NCBI RefSeq assembly: GCF_026745355.1
Contig: NC_079206.1
Location: forward strand, 28,456,117 to 28,520,116
Direction: 5' to 3'
From: Beta vulgaris subsp. vulgaris
Taxonomy: Eukaryota; Streptophyta; Magnoliopsida; Caryophyllales; Amaranthaceae
DNA: 64,000 bases
How positions within the stretch are numbered: the stretch's first letter is position 1; each line of letters begins with the position of its first letter. The notes under the pieces were generated by a model. The model did not search any database, had not been told where the DNA came from, and saw only the letters and a list, made by a program, of their open reading frames with translations. Below are positions 1 to 13,500 of the stretch, piece by piece. Made by a program: the position numbers and the translations under genes.

Positions 1-205
1 TATCTCAGTTCTTACTTTCATATGAAGGACTTGGGTGTGCTTAAGTATTTTCTTGGCATTGAGGTTGCTCGTAGTTCTGATGGCATCTTCCCGTGTCAAC
101 GGAAATACACGTTGGATATTCTTACAAAGGTCGGTCTCCTAGGGACAAAGCCTGTTGCTTTTCCTATTGAGCAAAATCAGACTCTTGCCCTTGCTACTAG
201 TGAGT
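1..205 (+). pseudogene. Copia reverse transcriptase fragment (truncated)
   Basis: The translation from the ATG at 22 contains MKDLGVLKYFLGIEVARSS, the conserved stretch just after the YVDD box of Ty1/copia reverse transcriptase. It matches the intact element at about 13213-13390 almost residue for residue, so it is a piece of the same or a sister family. The similarity stops near base 205, after the residues ALAT, and the following sequence is unrelated. The upstream part lies outside the window. No RNase H or LTR is seen. It is a 3'-truncated remnant and not a functional gene. Confidence 0.85.
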
Positions 206-927
206 TTCTCATGATCATGCTCTATTTTATAGATGATTTTTGCCTGATATATTACTTTTTAGTATAAGTTTAGAGACTTATGATATGTTTTCTTCTCATA
301 TTTTGACGTTTTAAGAGTTATGTTACTGAAGTAATAAAGTTGTTTTAAAATGAAACATTTGCTCGATAAATTACTTGTTATTCTAGTACTACTTATACAT
401 GTTAATTGCGCTTATTTAATATTTATTTATAATAGTAGTATGTATTTACTATATAAATACTTTGTTTTAAGAGCCCATCTATTCATAATCCTATTAGTTT
501 GCTTTGTAGGAAAAGAAAAAAAAGAGAAAGAAAGAAAGTAGAGAAGAATTATGTATGAATCCCACTAAGGAAATAAGACCAAGAGTAAAACAAAATGGAG
601 TTGAATTTCTAAAAGAAAAGGAAAAAAACCTTTTCTTGGCCCTAAAAGATCAACAGCAAAGAGGGGAGCCACAGAAGGAAAAAAAAAAAAAAAACAAAAA
701 ACAAAAAACAAGACGGCAACAATAAAAAAGAAAAGAAAAAGGGAGCCTAAACCTAAGAAAAAGAGAAGAACGCAGCATTGAGCACGGAGCACAAAGGACG
801 AAGAACCAGTAGACAGAACACAGAAGTCTCACAGCAGCGAACCAAACCCTTTCGCTAATCTTTCTCTTCAAACCTTGCCGTCCTCTGCTCAACTGCCCTT
901 TTTTTGAGTGGAAATTCGAAATCGCAG
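206..927. other. Intergenic region with purine-rich leader of the RPB12 gene
   Basis: No coding sequence is recognised. Bases 510-800 are strongly purine-rich on the + strand (long AAAGAAAA runs), which gives artificial Phe/Leu-rich frames on the other strand. About 800-927 probably holds the first, untranslated exon of RPB12: it ends in CGCAG followed by GTAAAA, a good plant donor. No convincing TATA box was found, as is common for housekeeping genes. Confidence 0.45.
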
Positions 928-1135
928 GTAAAAACTCTGTTCCTTCATCTTTTTTACAGTACAATTCGGATTCTATGGTAATAATTTCATGTAATTAATA
1001 CTTAGTTTATACCTTGAACTTTTTAATTTGTTGTTTTTAGGGTTTCATAATTAATAGTTCATACAATATTGAAGTTTTAGCTTACAAAAAACAGTAAATT
1101 GGATTCTCTGATTTGTTAGAGTTTCTTATTTTCAG
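928..1135 (+). other. Probable intron in the RPB12 5' UTR
   Basis: Donor GTAAAA follows CGCAG, and the T-rich stretch ending in TTTTCAG gives a matching acceptor 8 bases before the start codon at 1144. A leader intron directly before a short housekeeping ORF is common in plants. This is inferred from splice signals only and has no coding constraint behind it. Confidence 0.5.
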
Positions 1136-1143
1136 TATCAGTG

Positions 1144-3207
1144 ATGGATCCTCAACCTGAACCCGTGAGCTACATTTGCGGAGGTCCTTTCTTTTATTTT
1201 CTCTCTCTTTGTTCTTTTTCGTAATCTTGTTTATTTATTTAATCATTTGTTTCCACTTCTCATGGATGGATTAAAGTCTGTAAAGTTTTTTATTGTTTTT
1301 GGATGTATAGATTGTGGGCAAGAGAACACACTGAAGCCTGGTGATGTTATTCAGTGTAGAGAGTGCGGCTACCGTATTCTTTACAAGAAAAGAACTCGAA
1401 GAAGTACGGAACTTTTCTATTTTCTCTTTTTGATTGATCATTGTCTTTTCGTAATTGTATTATCTTCTGCCTTCCTGTCATGTTAATATCAGGAATTCAT
1501 GATTTTTCAACTCGGCTAATTTTTTTTGGTAGTCTGGTTTGAGGTTATGAGTGTTACTTTTCGAGTTCCTAAGGGGGAGTTTTAGGTGGGAGTTTGTGTT
1601 TATTGGGATCTGAAGACTGGTGTCATTGACTCATTGTTTGAGTATTTTCAAGGGTTTTTATGGTTTGTTTTGGTGTATCCCTTAGGTATGGTTTTCCTTT
1701 GATTTGAGCAGTTTGGTTGATTTTATTAAGGACCTAGTTGGTTAATATACTAAAATTAGGAATTGGTGTTAAATAAATGCTTTTAAGTTTCTCTGTGTTG
1801 ATGTTATGTGGCGAATTTTGAGCTATGATCTTCACAAGTTTGATGAAAGCTGTGAATATGTGATGTCTATGATGGTATAAGGATCTTCATCCTGTTCAGA
1901 GTTTTTCAAAGTACTGGGCAGCTTTGTAACTTTGACAACTTCATTTACCTTAGGTGTTGTTTGTTGACTGCCTGACTGGTGTCATGTCTGACATGACAAG
2001 ACACCTGGACACTTCATTTGCAATAAAAAACTTGTCTTTTCCCTACAAATTGCCTAGTCTGAAATCTGGACACCTGAATCTAAGGACGCTTTATCCAAGT
2101 TTGAGTAACATAGTTCGGCAGGTACATTTTTCAGATGTGCTCGATGAATTTACCAAATTTTGCTTCAGGAAGTTGTTCTCTCGATTTATTCTTTTCTTTA
2201 AACAGTATATTTGGCAATCTCTTTTATCATATATTTTGCATTGAGTTTTTGTGCTACAATCCTTTGTTAGCAATAAGCTTGCCAAGTTTGAATAGGAAAC
2301 GTAGAGAGAAAGGGAGAGATTTGTTTTTTCTTGTTTGGATATAACATGGGAGAAGGGAAAAGAAGGTAATTGTATTTATGTTCTTTCCCCTTATAATAAA
2401 CCAAATCCTGCCGAAGTTGGAAAATTTGGAAGGAAAATGCAAGCTCACTTTTCTCTCTCCTACCTTCCCCTCCGTGATTGTTATCCAAATAAAGTGCAAG
2501 TATCATAGACTATGGAAGTATGGAACACTCACCCTTATATTCTTTGTGTATTACACATTTGAAATATAAACACCCCTGTCCCCTTAAGCGTTGAAGCTTA
2601 AAGTAAATCTTATGTTGTTTTTGAGAGGTTAGTACATTGTTTACTGACTTCATGCAAATCAGAAATAGCAAACTTGATTTTCTACTTAGTAAGAGGAAGT
2701 ATCAAGGGGCCATATATTTTGGGGATGTTTTTTGGCCTTTTTGACATATGTTTGAACACAACTTGGGAAGTACGAGTCACTTTGTTCTCTTGCTCTCAGA
2801 TTTGAATTGTATAAGCTTTCTTGTCCATTTTGCATGCCTATGTACATGACTACATTATATTAATTGTATCTAGTTAATATTAGGAATTTGAGATAAACAA
2901 TTAGATTTATTATTGAAAGATGGGCTGTATTAGTTGATCTCATAACTTCAATTGTGGAAGAACGTAGCATTCGTGTAATCTTAATCACAAAAGTTAGATC
3001 TCAAGAAACTTTGTAGTTTTTTCTGAAAACAGAATAATGTTGGATGCTGGATACTACTATTATCATATCCAGTTTCTTGTTATAGTGACCACTATTCTGT
3101 ATCTTTGACATGCATCTTTTTTGGTGTTGTGTTGAGCTAGTTGGCGTGTATGTAAGGCACTGACTGTGTGAATGTATATTGCAGTTGTCCAATATGAAGC
3201 ACGCTAA
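1144..3207 (+). CDS. NRPB12: DNA-directed RNA polymerase subunit RPB12/ABC10-alpha (RPABC4)
   Basis: Three coding exons, 1144-1183, 1311-1403 and 3185-3207, join in frame to 51 residues, the length usual for plant RPB12. The protein has the zinc ribbon of this family: C12-x2-C15 and C29-x2-C32, with the signature [15 protein letters not shown] and the C-terminal tail ending QYEAR. It is a shared small subunit of nuclear RNA polymerases I, II and III and binds one zinc ion. Both introns are phase 1 (after the first base of codons 14 and 45) with GT-AG ends; the second is 1.8 kb and holds nothing recognisable. The start is the only ATG that gives the conserved MDPxPEPV N-terminus. The gene converges on EGY1, with about 1.35 kb between the two stop codons. 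All residues I would call family-defining are present, so it looks functional. Confidence 0.95.
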
Positions 3208-4562
3208 ATGAGATGCTGAGGTTCAAACAGAAGTGGAGATGTAATATGGATTCTGTCTGATGGAAATGCTATATGTTTAGTTGGTCAAAAATGTGATTCT
3301 GATTGTGATTGTGGTTGTGGGAGTCTTAAGATGTGGGTCAGTCCTGTTTTAATGTTTATCTTGTCTGGACATTACCTGGAGGAAATGGAATGATTGACAG
3401 CCTAATCAGCTAGTTTTTGGGGAATTACCAAGTAGAAACTATTACTATTCTATTATTGTAGTTGCCTAGTTGGTGCCACATGCTCTATCTTTGAAAGGTG
3501 ATAAGATTCACATCTTGCGTCATTGCTGCTTTCTCTTTCTTATTTCCTTAGTTGTCTGCACTGCTTTCCCATCCTTCTTCTAATTTTGCATTCATTGGCG
3601 AAACATGAAAATGTGCTAGTGAAGTGGCTATTTGTTCTAGTGCGGGTTGCTTGGGTCGGGGGATTATGATGGCTATTGGGTTGATTGGGTCAAGTGGTCT
3701 ATGGTGGCTGGAGGTCTGTGCGGACAGTGGTCTTTAGTGGCAGGTGGGTTCTGTGGTAGCAAATGGTCACCGGAGTCAAGGATGGCTGTGGGTCTTAAAG
3801 GGGGGGGGGGGTGTGATTTGGTGGGACTAGCGATTTCAAGAAATGAAGTTTTTCTCTATTCTCCAATTAGAAATGCCAAGCCACAAGGTTATCGTGTAGG
3901 AAATCTGAAAGCTTTTTTTTGTCCGGACAACAAAAATTAGTACGAATGCACAGCTGAAGCTGGTCTTAAAGTACTTTAATGAAGCTCATGAGTGTTTTAT
4001 TATAATTTCTCTGGTTTTTATCATTTTACTCAATTTTTTGGAGACAGAATTTAAGGAGAAATAGGTATGCAGGTTATAGATGAAAAGAAAAAGTATGAAT
4101 TTATCGATATATTGTATTGAAGTTAATGTTATGGTCCATCTAAGTAAAGTGCGAAGGTAAAGATAATAATAAACAATTTGCGAGACTATTTTAAAAACAA
4201 AAAAGAAAGATGTGGATAAACAAACAAAGGATAATCCAAAAGAAAAGTAGATAAATTAATAAAAATCAAATAAAACAAGAGATCTTGTATACGTGTGTTA
4301 CCAAGTTCAGTCACCAAGAATGTCATACAAATCAGCCTTTGTGATATTGATAATGTGTAATTTTGGGTAGCCATGAATACACAATACTCATTGCGTACAA
4401 GTTTTTGCCCAAAAAACATGCTCACTTATTCTATAACTACGTACATGAACAAAGTGTGTGTAAGCTAATGTATACACATTTCCATAATCAAAAAGTGGAT
4501 AATTTTCCTTTTTAGCTATGCTTTTGAGCCTGTAAAGAATTTAGTTCGTCACATATATATAA
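3208..4562. other. Intergenic region between convergent RPB12 and EGY1
   Basis: It contains the 3' UTRs of both genes, whose exact poly(A) sites I cannot place. Bases 3650-3820 are G-rich on the + strand (repeated GGTGGCTGG/GTGGTC words and a run of 12 G), and the rest is AT-rich. No transposon ends, RNA gene or convincing ORF was seen. Confidence 0.5.
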
Positions 4563-7500
4563 TCAGAATGTGGTCACAAGACCTATCCCTAGTTCCTCCG
4601 CTAGCTCATCCCAAACAGGGAGCAATGTCATTACAACCATAAAGATAGCTCCTACTACCACAGCTTTCCTCCAACTTCCGACCTCTGTAACATCATTTAA
4701 ACATGGCTTCTCCGGAGTTCTCTAAAATACGTTAGGAAAGTATTAGCTACGCAAAACACTGCATAATACATTATAAATTAAGTCGACGCTTATACCTGAC
4801 AAATCAGTACATATAGTCCCCAAGGAAGTGACAAAGGTCCTCCTAGCTGAAATAGCATAATTGTGATAATTGCAGGAAAAAAAAAGACGTAATAAATCAT
4901 TATCCAACAAATAGCGGGAGAAGAGGCTCACAACTCCTAATCCAAGCAATGCATAAGTCGTCAACCCAAATGCAATAAGGGCATTCTTCCCATAAGCACC
5001 CTATTAAAATCACAAAAAAAAAAATTATTTTTACAAGTTTTGCACTTTTCCACATGACATAGATACTGGACTAGTCATACGACATCTACAATAGGAGTAG
5101 AAACTAAACAAATACATATCAAAATGAAATAAATACAATTCTAATATGACAAAACCACGATCGTTGAGTATATCTAACACTTCTGAAAACCCTCGTCTTT
5201 CACATCGCTGTCTGATACAAGCTTTATTTGGTTGGATGAAGAACATTTATCCAGAAAAAACATCTTCCATGGGAAAATTCAAAGTTCAGAGGCAGATTCC
5301 CTTTATTTGGTTACTCGTAATAAAAATTAGTGAGAAAAGGAAAGGTAAAAATGGTGAGAAGCTAGATAGGAGAACAATTTAAGGAAGGTAAGGAAGAAAG
5401 GGTTGGGGAATGTGGCATTTTTTTTTGTTTTAAAAAGGAAAATATTTTCCATATTGGGAGAACTATTTTTCCACTTGGGGAGAAGTATTCTCCACCAGTT
5501 GCAAATCATACAAAAGAAAATAGGAAACTTATTTTTCTAGAAACTTGTTTTCCATCCAACACTTTCAATGTGGATACGAAACTGAATTGATTTGTAGTAC
5601 ATGAAATACCAGTCATTCAACTCTTTACTATGAACGATACATGATCAATTCAAATAACAAGACACGTAAAGAAACCTCGTAGATCACCTATCTTCTATAA
5701 CAGTGAATTTCTAATATTTTACAGGTACGTCACAGAACTTATTAGTTGTGAGATACAATAAGGCCATTGCATATTAGATAGGGGTCAATAGAAAACAGCC
5801 TCTCTGATACAAAGGCTGTGAAATATTCAACTCCCCTTCTTATGCCAAATGCGGGTGCCTATATCGGTAAGTGTTACCGACGAAAAAGAAGAACAATAAA
5901 TCCAATAACTCTTCAAGGATAGTTAAGGAAAGCTGCACATGATATCATCATTTCACACTGACCCTTAAAAACTTGGATGAAGCTCAAAAACACGTTGTCA
6001 TTCAAATTAACAAGGACTTTCAGGTTAAGTGCAGGATGATCCAGGTAACATAACTTGCTTATACTGTCATTTATTCACATACTTCAGCTAAGAGAAGAGA
6101 CCAAGGTGTAGAATACCTGCACTGCTCTCCCACCATCAAGGCACCCAACTGGAAGCAAGTTGAAAGCAGTGCTTGTCAAACCACACCTGCAGAGTACAAA
6201 GAGGATTCTTTAAGTAATAGTTTCAACAAAATAAACATCTGTGCAAAGCATAATATAGATAATCGAACAGAGAGGTTGACCAGCCAGCAATCACAAGCGG
6301 ATGAATTGACACCGAGGCAGCATGCATTGCTCTGCATTATCATACAGAAAGTCAGCATTAATTATTAATGAGAGTATCACACAGGAACTTTACATTAACT
6401 TCTCAAATTTTATCATGAGTTGCACAAGGAGGTGATACTATGCTGAAATTCTAAATAGTTCAGCATCTCATCTATACAATCACTTAGTTACTTCTCCATA
6501 GGAAATAGAACATAAATTAGGCACAATAAGAAGTTTTTCCAGTTATTCTGGGGACTATGCCCTGTTCTCTTCGCATAAGTTATACTCAATTAAGATTAAT
6601 TTTACTGATTTTTATTGCTTCACCGTTTAAACTGATTTTTACTTTCTTTATTGAATAATTTGTTAATATAAAGTTACGTATTAAAAGTTGAAACTAATTT
6701 TACTACATGGATATGAGTTTTGATTATTTAAACCTATGTTACTCCGACACCATTTCCATCTCGATTGTCGAGTGTCTACTCGACACGACGTGTGACACGC
6801 CTGGGAATGGGTGTCGATACACGTATCCATAAAGTGTCGGCAATCAAGGGTCGAGTTAGGCAAAGGAGGAGAGAAAGTTTCGGATCTAGGGTTCAAAGGT
6901 AAACCCTAGATCTGGAAATTGGATATATAATTCACCAAATCAAGAGCTAAAGTGTTGGGGCTTTTATTGAGGAGGATGAGGCGAGTCGGTTGGTGTGATT
7001 TCTAAGTGTTGGGCTGCTGGAAATTTTTTCCGGCGAGAGCAGACGGTGGCAACGGTGCCACTGGTCATGCATCTTCAGTCTTCACTCCTCCATATTTTGT
7101 GTTTCTCAAGTGATTGAGTAGTGAGTTGGTGGGCGATTTTTTTTTTTTTATAAATAAAAGTTAGTGGGTGAAATAAAGTTACACTTTTCAACTTCCTCTT
7201 TCTTGCTTTTTTGACTTCTTGACTCAGGCTATGTTCAGTTCACCTTATTTTTGCTTATTTCAGATCTAATCAGATCAGATCAAATCAGAAAAAATAAGTT
7301 CAGATCAGATCAGATCAAATCAGAAAAAATAAGTTCAGATCAGATCAGTTCAATCATGCTTATATTTAAAAATCATTATTACCATTAAATATCTTTCATT
7401 ACATATTATCATTACATATTAGTAAAAAATATAATAATTGAATATTAATAAAGTACTCATTGACACGAATCAAACAAGACTCCACAAGACTATATTTTTT

Positions 7501-10500
7501 CTTATATATTGAGAAAAATCTAAAAGATAAGATCTTGTAAATCAGATTAGTTCAGATCAGATCAAATCAAATCAGAAAAAAATAAGTTAATATCAGATCA
7601 GATTAGATAAGTTCAAATCAGAAAATTTCAGGTGAACTAAACATAGTCTCAGTCCTTTAACTTTTGCAGCCTAAGTTATAGGTTGATTTTCAAGAAAGTA
7701 CAAGTGTAGGTCCAAGGTAAAAAAAAAAACAAGAAAGTCACAAAGAAAAGAAAATAATAAATGTTTCAACATTATTTACATTTTATAGAAAGAAACTGAT
7801 TCTTAGTATTTTTTTCTTCTAAACTTGATACTTATAAGAAAATAATAATTTCTTTTCCTTTTTTTATGAAAAAAATAAAGTGTGTAATTTTTTTCCGCCA
7901 CTTTAATTGATAGACGTGTCGGAAAAATTGGTCTAAGACACTCTCTTGACCGTGTCGGAGTATCGGCCAAATTTTTGGAGTAGAGTGTCAGATCCTCCAA
8001 TCCATACTCGGATACGACACCCGTATCCATGTAGGAGTAACATAGATTTACACTGATTTGTAATACCTTAAGTTGACTGAATAAACTGAATCGAGTGAAT
8101 ATTGCTATTAATATGTTGGAGAATTTAGAACCAAACAAGTAGCAAATCATTAAAAAAAGGTGTTCAGAAAAGCACGTCAGGGGAAGACATACGTATAACC
8201 AAGAGTGGCTCGACTTATGAGTCCAAGAAGCAGAGAACCTTGAAATAGCGTGCTAGGCACTTGTACAAAATCTCCTGCAACATCAGGATTTGAAGATAAC
8301 AGCAGGCCAACGGCAAACATGGACAAAGAGAGTGCAGCACCAGCAAAGGGACCAGCCAGTGAAATGTCAACTTGAGTCTTTCTATCAGGAAGGATAGATT
8401 TGAACTAAAATATTAAAAAGAGCATCAGCATTCAGCACTTTGATGGAACAATCCACAACGCAGATATAGCTCATAAAGATGAACAAATTCAAAAAAAAAA
8501 AAAAAAAAAAAAAACAATTAACATCACAACTAGATACAGCAAAAGTAATACTATGAAGCTAGCACATTTCTTAATAATATCAGTCTTCCCTTTGGATCTC
8601 AGAAATCAACAACCAATTTCACTACAGTTTTAAGATTTGTCAAAAACAATGAGCTATTTTTACAGCACCGAATCAAACCACTACATCAAAGACACAGTAT
8701 CCAAAACATTAAACATTAGGAAAGCAAAACAGAGGCAAATTCTTATTCAATTAACCTAGCGTATCTCAAAAAGCAAAGTACCATATCCCTGAGAGGTTAT
8801 TTCTGTTTAACTTTTAATTAAAACATCATTAACTGGGGTGGATACTCAGCTAATAAAAGTAGATCACACTTAAGTTACACTTGTGACAAGGTCCATCATA
8901 ATCTGACAGGTTTAGCTCCTTCACCTTCTTCCTTTTCATATAAGTCTTTTTTTTTTTTTTTTAAAAAAAAAAACAAACCTTTCTCTCAAGTCTTCTCTGA
9001 GCAGGGATTCTGGAGACTGACTCCTCCACCTTCTTCATTTCATTTAAGTTTTATTGAGCCATATATTTTAGGAATGATTTATTATGTGATATATTGCCTT
9101 GTAAGCAGAATATTTAGTTGCTAAACTTGATGTACTATATATTGCCAAAGGATGAATGAAATGAGGCAAGCAAAATTAAACCTAATCAAACTTGTCATGG
9201 TATCAGAGCCAGGCCCACGACTGGGACCGTTAATTACTCTGGGCCAATTGAAAAAGGGACCTCATATGTGAGGGGGAGTGTTGAAGCTATGATGTATAGC
9301 GCACACCACATGTGAGTGTCCCACATTGATTAAATAAGAGAGAGATGGGTTCACTTTATAATGCAAAAAGGTTAATCCCCTTACCGCCATATGGTTTTAA
9401 GGTGGAACCTCCTTTGTGTTGTGAAGTGGACTCTCTCTCCTTGTGATGGGTGCGGCCCAGGCCCATATTTAACATGGTATCAGAGCTTACTATCACCTCC
9501 ACCTCTCCCTTCTTTCTTGGTCCTCAAGACCGTCCGGGTGATTTTATCACACCCACCCATCTTAACGCAACCAATTATGATCACTGGGCAGCCGACATAC
9601 AAATGGCGCTCGAAGCTCGCCGAAAATTCGATTTTCTTGATGGCACGATCACAACTTATTCTCCACCTTGTACCGCCTCTGACTGGAGTACTATTCATGC
9701 TATGCTTATCTCTTGGATAATGAATACTATTTCTCCCGAAATCAAAGGTACGCTTTCAAAATATCGTGATGCAAAACGTTTGTGGGACTCTTTACAATCC
9801 CGTTTCGCTATGGCTAACGGACCACGTATTCAACAACTTACTTCCTCCCTTGCTCATTGTCAACAATCTAAATCTATGAGTGTGGCTGCTTATTATGGAA
9901 AATTAAATGTCTCGTGGGAAGAATTGCATAATCATGAACCTATTATTCATTGTACTTGCTGTCCCTCATGCTCTGCCGGTCCTCTTCATGAGGCTCGTCG
10001 GGCTGGTCGTAAACTTCATCAGTTTTTAATGGGACTTGATCATGATTTTTATGGTGCTATTCGTACTAATATTCTTTCCCAAGATCCCTTGCCTACTCTT
10101 GATAGGGCCTATCAATTGGTAGTCCAAGCGGAGCGGGTTCGGCTCTCTCAAACCATGCCCGACCCCTCTCCGGATGTTGTTAGCTATGCACTGCGAGCTG
10201 CCCCTCGTTCCACTGCTTCATCCTCTTCTAACTCTCAGCCCCGGATCAAAGAGGATAAATCTCATCTTTTATGTACTCACTGTCACAAGAAGGGGCATGA
10301 AGTAGGCTCATGTTTTGAAATTGTGGGCTATCCCGAATGGTGGGAAGAACGTCAACAAGCCACTGCTGGCCGTGGCAGCACGCGTTCCAACCCACCATCT
10401 GCTGCTGCTCGTGGCCGAGCCCCTGTCCGAGCCAACGTCGCCACCACAGCAGCTGCCGTGGTCCCTGCCGCTGTTGCCGGGGTTGCTGCCGCCCCTTCCA

Positions 10501-13500
10501 CTCTATTCACTGCTGATCAGTGGAAAGCATTAGCCGGCCTCTTGGGTAATACAAAATTATCTGATGATCGTTTACATGGTATGTTTACTACTACTGACTG
10601 GATTGTTGATACTAGTGCTTCTAATCATGTCACTGGTGATGTATCTTTACTCTTTGATGTTACGAGTATTCCTAATTGTCCTGTTGGTCTTCCAAATGGT
10701 ACTGTTGTTATGGCTCAACAAGAGGGTTCAGTTCGCCTTTCTCGTGCTCTTACTCTCACTCATGTCCTCTTTGTACCTCATTTACATTGCAATTTACTCT
10801 CTGTATCACAATTAACTGCGACTTTGAATTGTAGTGTTCACTTCAATTCTGATGTTTGTGCTATTCAGGACCCGTTGAGGAATCTGATTGGAGCGGCGAT
10901 TAGACGGGATGGACTTTACTTCTTTGGTGGTGGGAGTCATATACATCATGTTTCTGTCAGTGCTGCCACATCCTCCTTGACTCTATGGCATCATCGCATG
11001 GGTCATCCATCTGAGAAGATTTTGAAATTACTTCCTCCTGTTATTCATATGCCGGGTAGTTTAAATAAGGGTTGTGAGGTGTGTTTTCGTGCTAAGCATC
11101 CTCGCACTTCATTTCCTATTAGTGATCACAAAGCTAGTAGAATTTTTGAGAAAATCCATTGTGATTTGTGGGGCCCATATAAACATGTATCATCTTGTGG
11201 TGCTCGTTATTTCTTAACTTTGGTAGATGATTATTCCCGTGCTGTTTGGGTTTATTTGTTAGTTGATAAAACTGAAGTTTTTTCTATGTTTATGGCTTTC
11301 ATTGATATGATTGAACGTCAGTTTTCTCAGTCCATTAAAATTGTGCAAAGTGATAATGGCACTGAATTTCATTGTCTTCATGATTATTTCACTGCTTCTG
11401 GGATTCTTTTCCAAACTTCTTGTGTTGCTACTCCACAACAAAATGGGAGGGTTGAGCGCAAACATCAACATATATTGAATGTGGGTAGGGCTCTTCGTTT
11501 TCATGCTAATCTCCCTATTTTCTTTTGGGGTGAGAGTATCCTTACTGCTGCACATCTCATTAATCGCACTCCTACTCCCTTGCTTGATAACAAAACACCC
11601 TATGAACTCTTATTTGGGCATCCCCCCTCCTATTCTGCTATCAAAGTCTTTGGTTCCTTGTGTTTTGCTCATAACCTCAAGTCTAAAGGGGATAAGTTTG
11701 CCAGTCGTAATCGCAAATGCATGTTTATAGGGTATCCTTTGGGTAAAAAGGGCTGGAAGTTGTTTGATCTTGATACTCAGGAATTTTTGGTTTCCCAGGA
11801 TGTTAAATTTTTCGAAGAAACTTTTCCCTTTTGTGACCCTGAAGCAGCAAACATTGACCCATATACCATTGTTCCTCATACTGATGATATTCATCTCGAC
11901 TTTTCTGATTATGACTCTTTTTCATCTCCTCCCCAAATTCCAACTTCCCCTCCTCTGCCCACAAATACATCTCCTCCACAAAATTTGGCCCAGCCCTCTT
12001 TAATCACGCCCGGCCCAATCTCTCCTCAGCTTCCTGGAACCCGCGTCCCTACCCAGACCCGCGTGCCTTCTCCTCCGCATTCTCCCTCTACATCTGGACC
12101 TCAAGTCCCCCAAAATTCAGCCCATCATGATAGCGCTATACCTCCTCCTGCTGGCCCTCACTCCCAAGCCCAACCGGCTTCTCCTCCAACTAATCCAGAC
12201 AATGCTTCTCCTGTCCCGTGTTCCTCTACAGCCCCATCCTCCTCTCTCGCTGACTCATCTGGGCCCCCATCTGCACCCCCTTCTCCTCCACATATTCCCG
12301 AAAATTCTTTCGAAAATTCTGCTGGTCCAACTCCACCCAGCACCGATTTGGGCCATGGCCAGCGTCTTAAAACTCCTTCCGTGTTTTTACGTGACTATGT
12401 GACAAACACCATTCAAGTTGAAAGTCCATCTTCCGCATCCTCTGCTCCTCTCCATTCCTCAGGTAATCCTTATCCTATTGCACATTACATTAATTGTCAA
12501 AGTTTTTCTGTGAAATATAGAAAGTTTATTATTGCTCTCACATCTGTTTCAGAGCCCAAAAATTTTACAGAGGCTATGCAGGATGCAGGATGGCGTAAGT
12601 CTATGAATGATGAGATTCGGGCCTTGGAAGAAAATGGTACTTGGACTATGGAGCCTTTACCTCCGGGCAAGCGTGCACTGGGTAGTCAATGGGTCTACCG
12701 CAACAAATTTGATTCTGCCGGTAAATTGGATCGCCAAAAATCCCGCTTAGTGGTACTTGGCAATCATCAGAAAGAGGGTATTGACTACACTGAGACATTC
12801 GCTCCTGTTGCTAAGATGGTCACTGTTCGTGCTTTCTTAGCCATTGCTGCTGCTAAGAATTGGGAGCTTCATCAAATGGATGTTCACAACGCCTTTTTAC
12901 ATGGTGACTTAGATGAGGAAGTTTACATGAAGCTTCCTCCTGGTTTTGAGTCAACCAAACCCAACATGGTCTGCCGCCTCCGCAAATCTTTATATGGTCT
13001 TAAACAAGCTCCCCGGTGTTGGTTTGCAAAGCTTATCACTGCTTTGAAAGGGTATGGCTTCCTTCAGTCTTACTCTGATTATTCTCTCTTCACCTTTACT
13101 CAGGGATCTATTCAGATAAATGTGTTAGTGTATGTGGACGATCTTATTGTAGCTGGTAATGCATCTGCTGCTTTGGAGGCCTTTAAGGCCTACTTGTGTG
13201 CTTGTTTCAAAATGAAGGACTTGGGTCCTTTGAAGTATTTTCTTGGTATTGAGGTGGCTCGCAGCTCTTCTGGCTTATTTCTTTGCCAGCGGAAGTATAC
13301 TTTGGATATTATTTCTGAAGCAGGTCTTTTAGGCTCTAAGCCTGCTGACTTTCCTATTGAGCAAAATCACAAACTTGCTACTGCTACAGGTTCTTTGCTT
13401 GATGATCCCGAACCTTATCGACGCCTTGTTGGTCAACTTATTTATCTTTCTGTCACTCGTCCGGATTTGGCCTACTCGGTCCATATTTTATCTCAGTTCA

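Noticed and set aside
565..964. Two overlapping - strand Phe/Leu-rich frames
   Set aside because: They are translations of the complement of the A/G-rich leader region before RPB12, with extreme composition and no family match.
1954..2569. Several short frames within RPB12 intron 2
   Set aside because: They overlap each other on both strands, have no conserved motif and lie in an intron defined by in-frame exons of a known protein.
9198..9210. TGGTATCAGAGC-type matches as tRNA genes
   Set aside because: Only the 3' primer-complement is present, always next to an LTR; no cloverleaf or A/B boxes follow. No tRNA or rRNA gene was recognised in the window.
9450..9473. GTG at 9450 as start of the Copia gag-pol
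   Set aside because: The frame is open there, but the ATG at 9474 is in frame and is a standard start; GTG initiation is not expected in plant mRNA.
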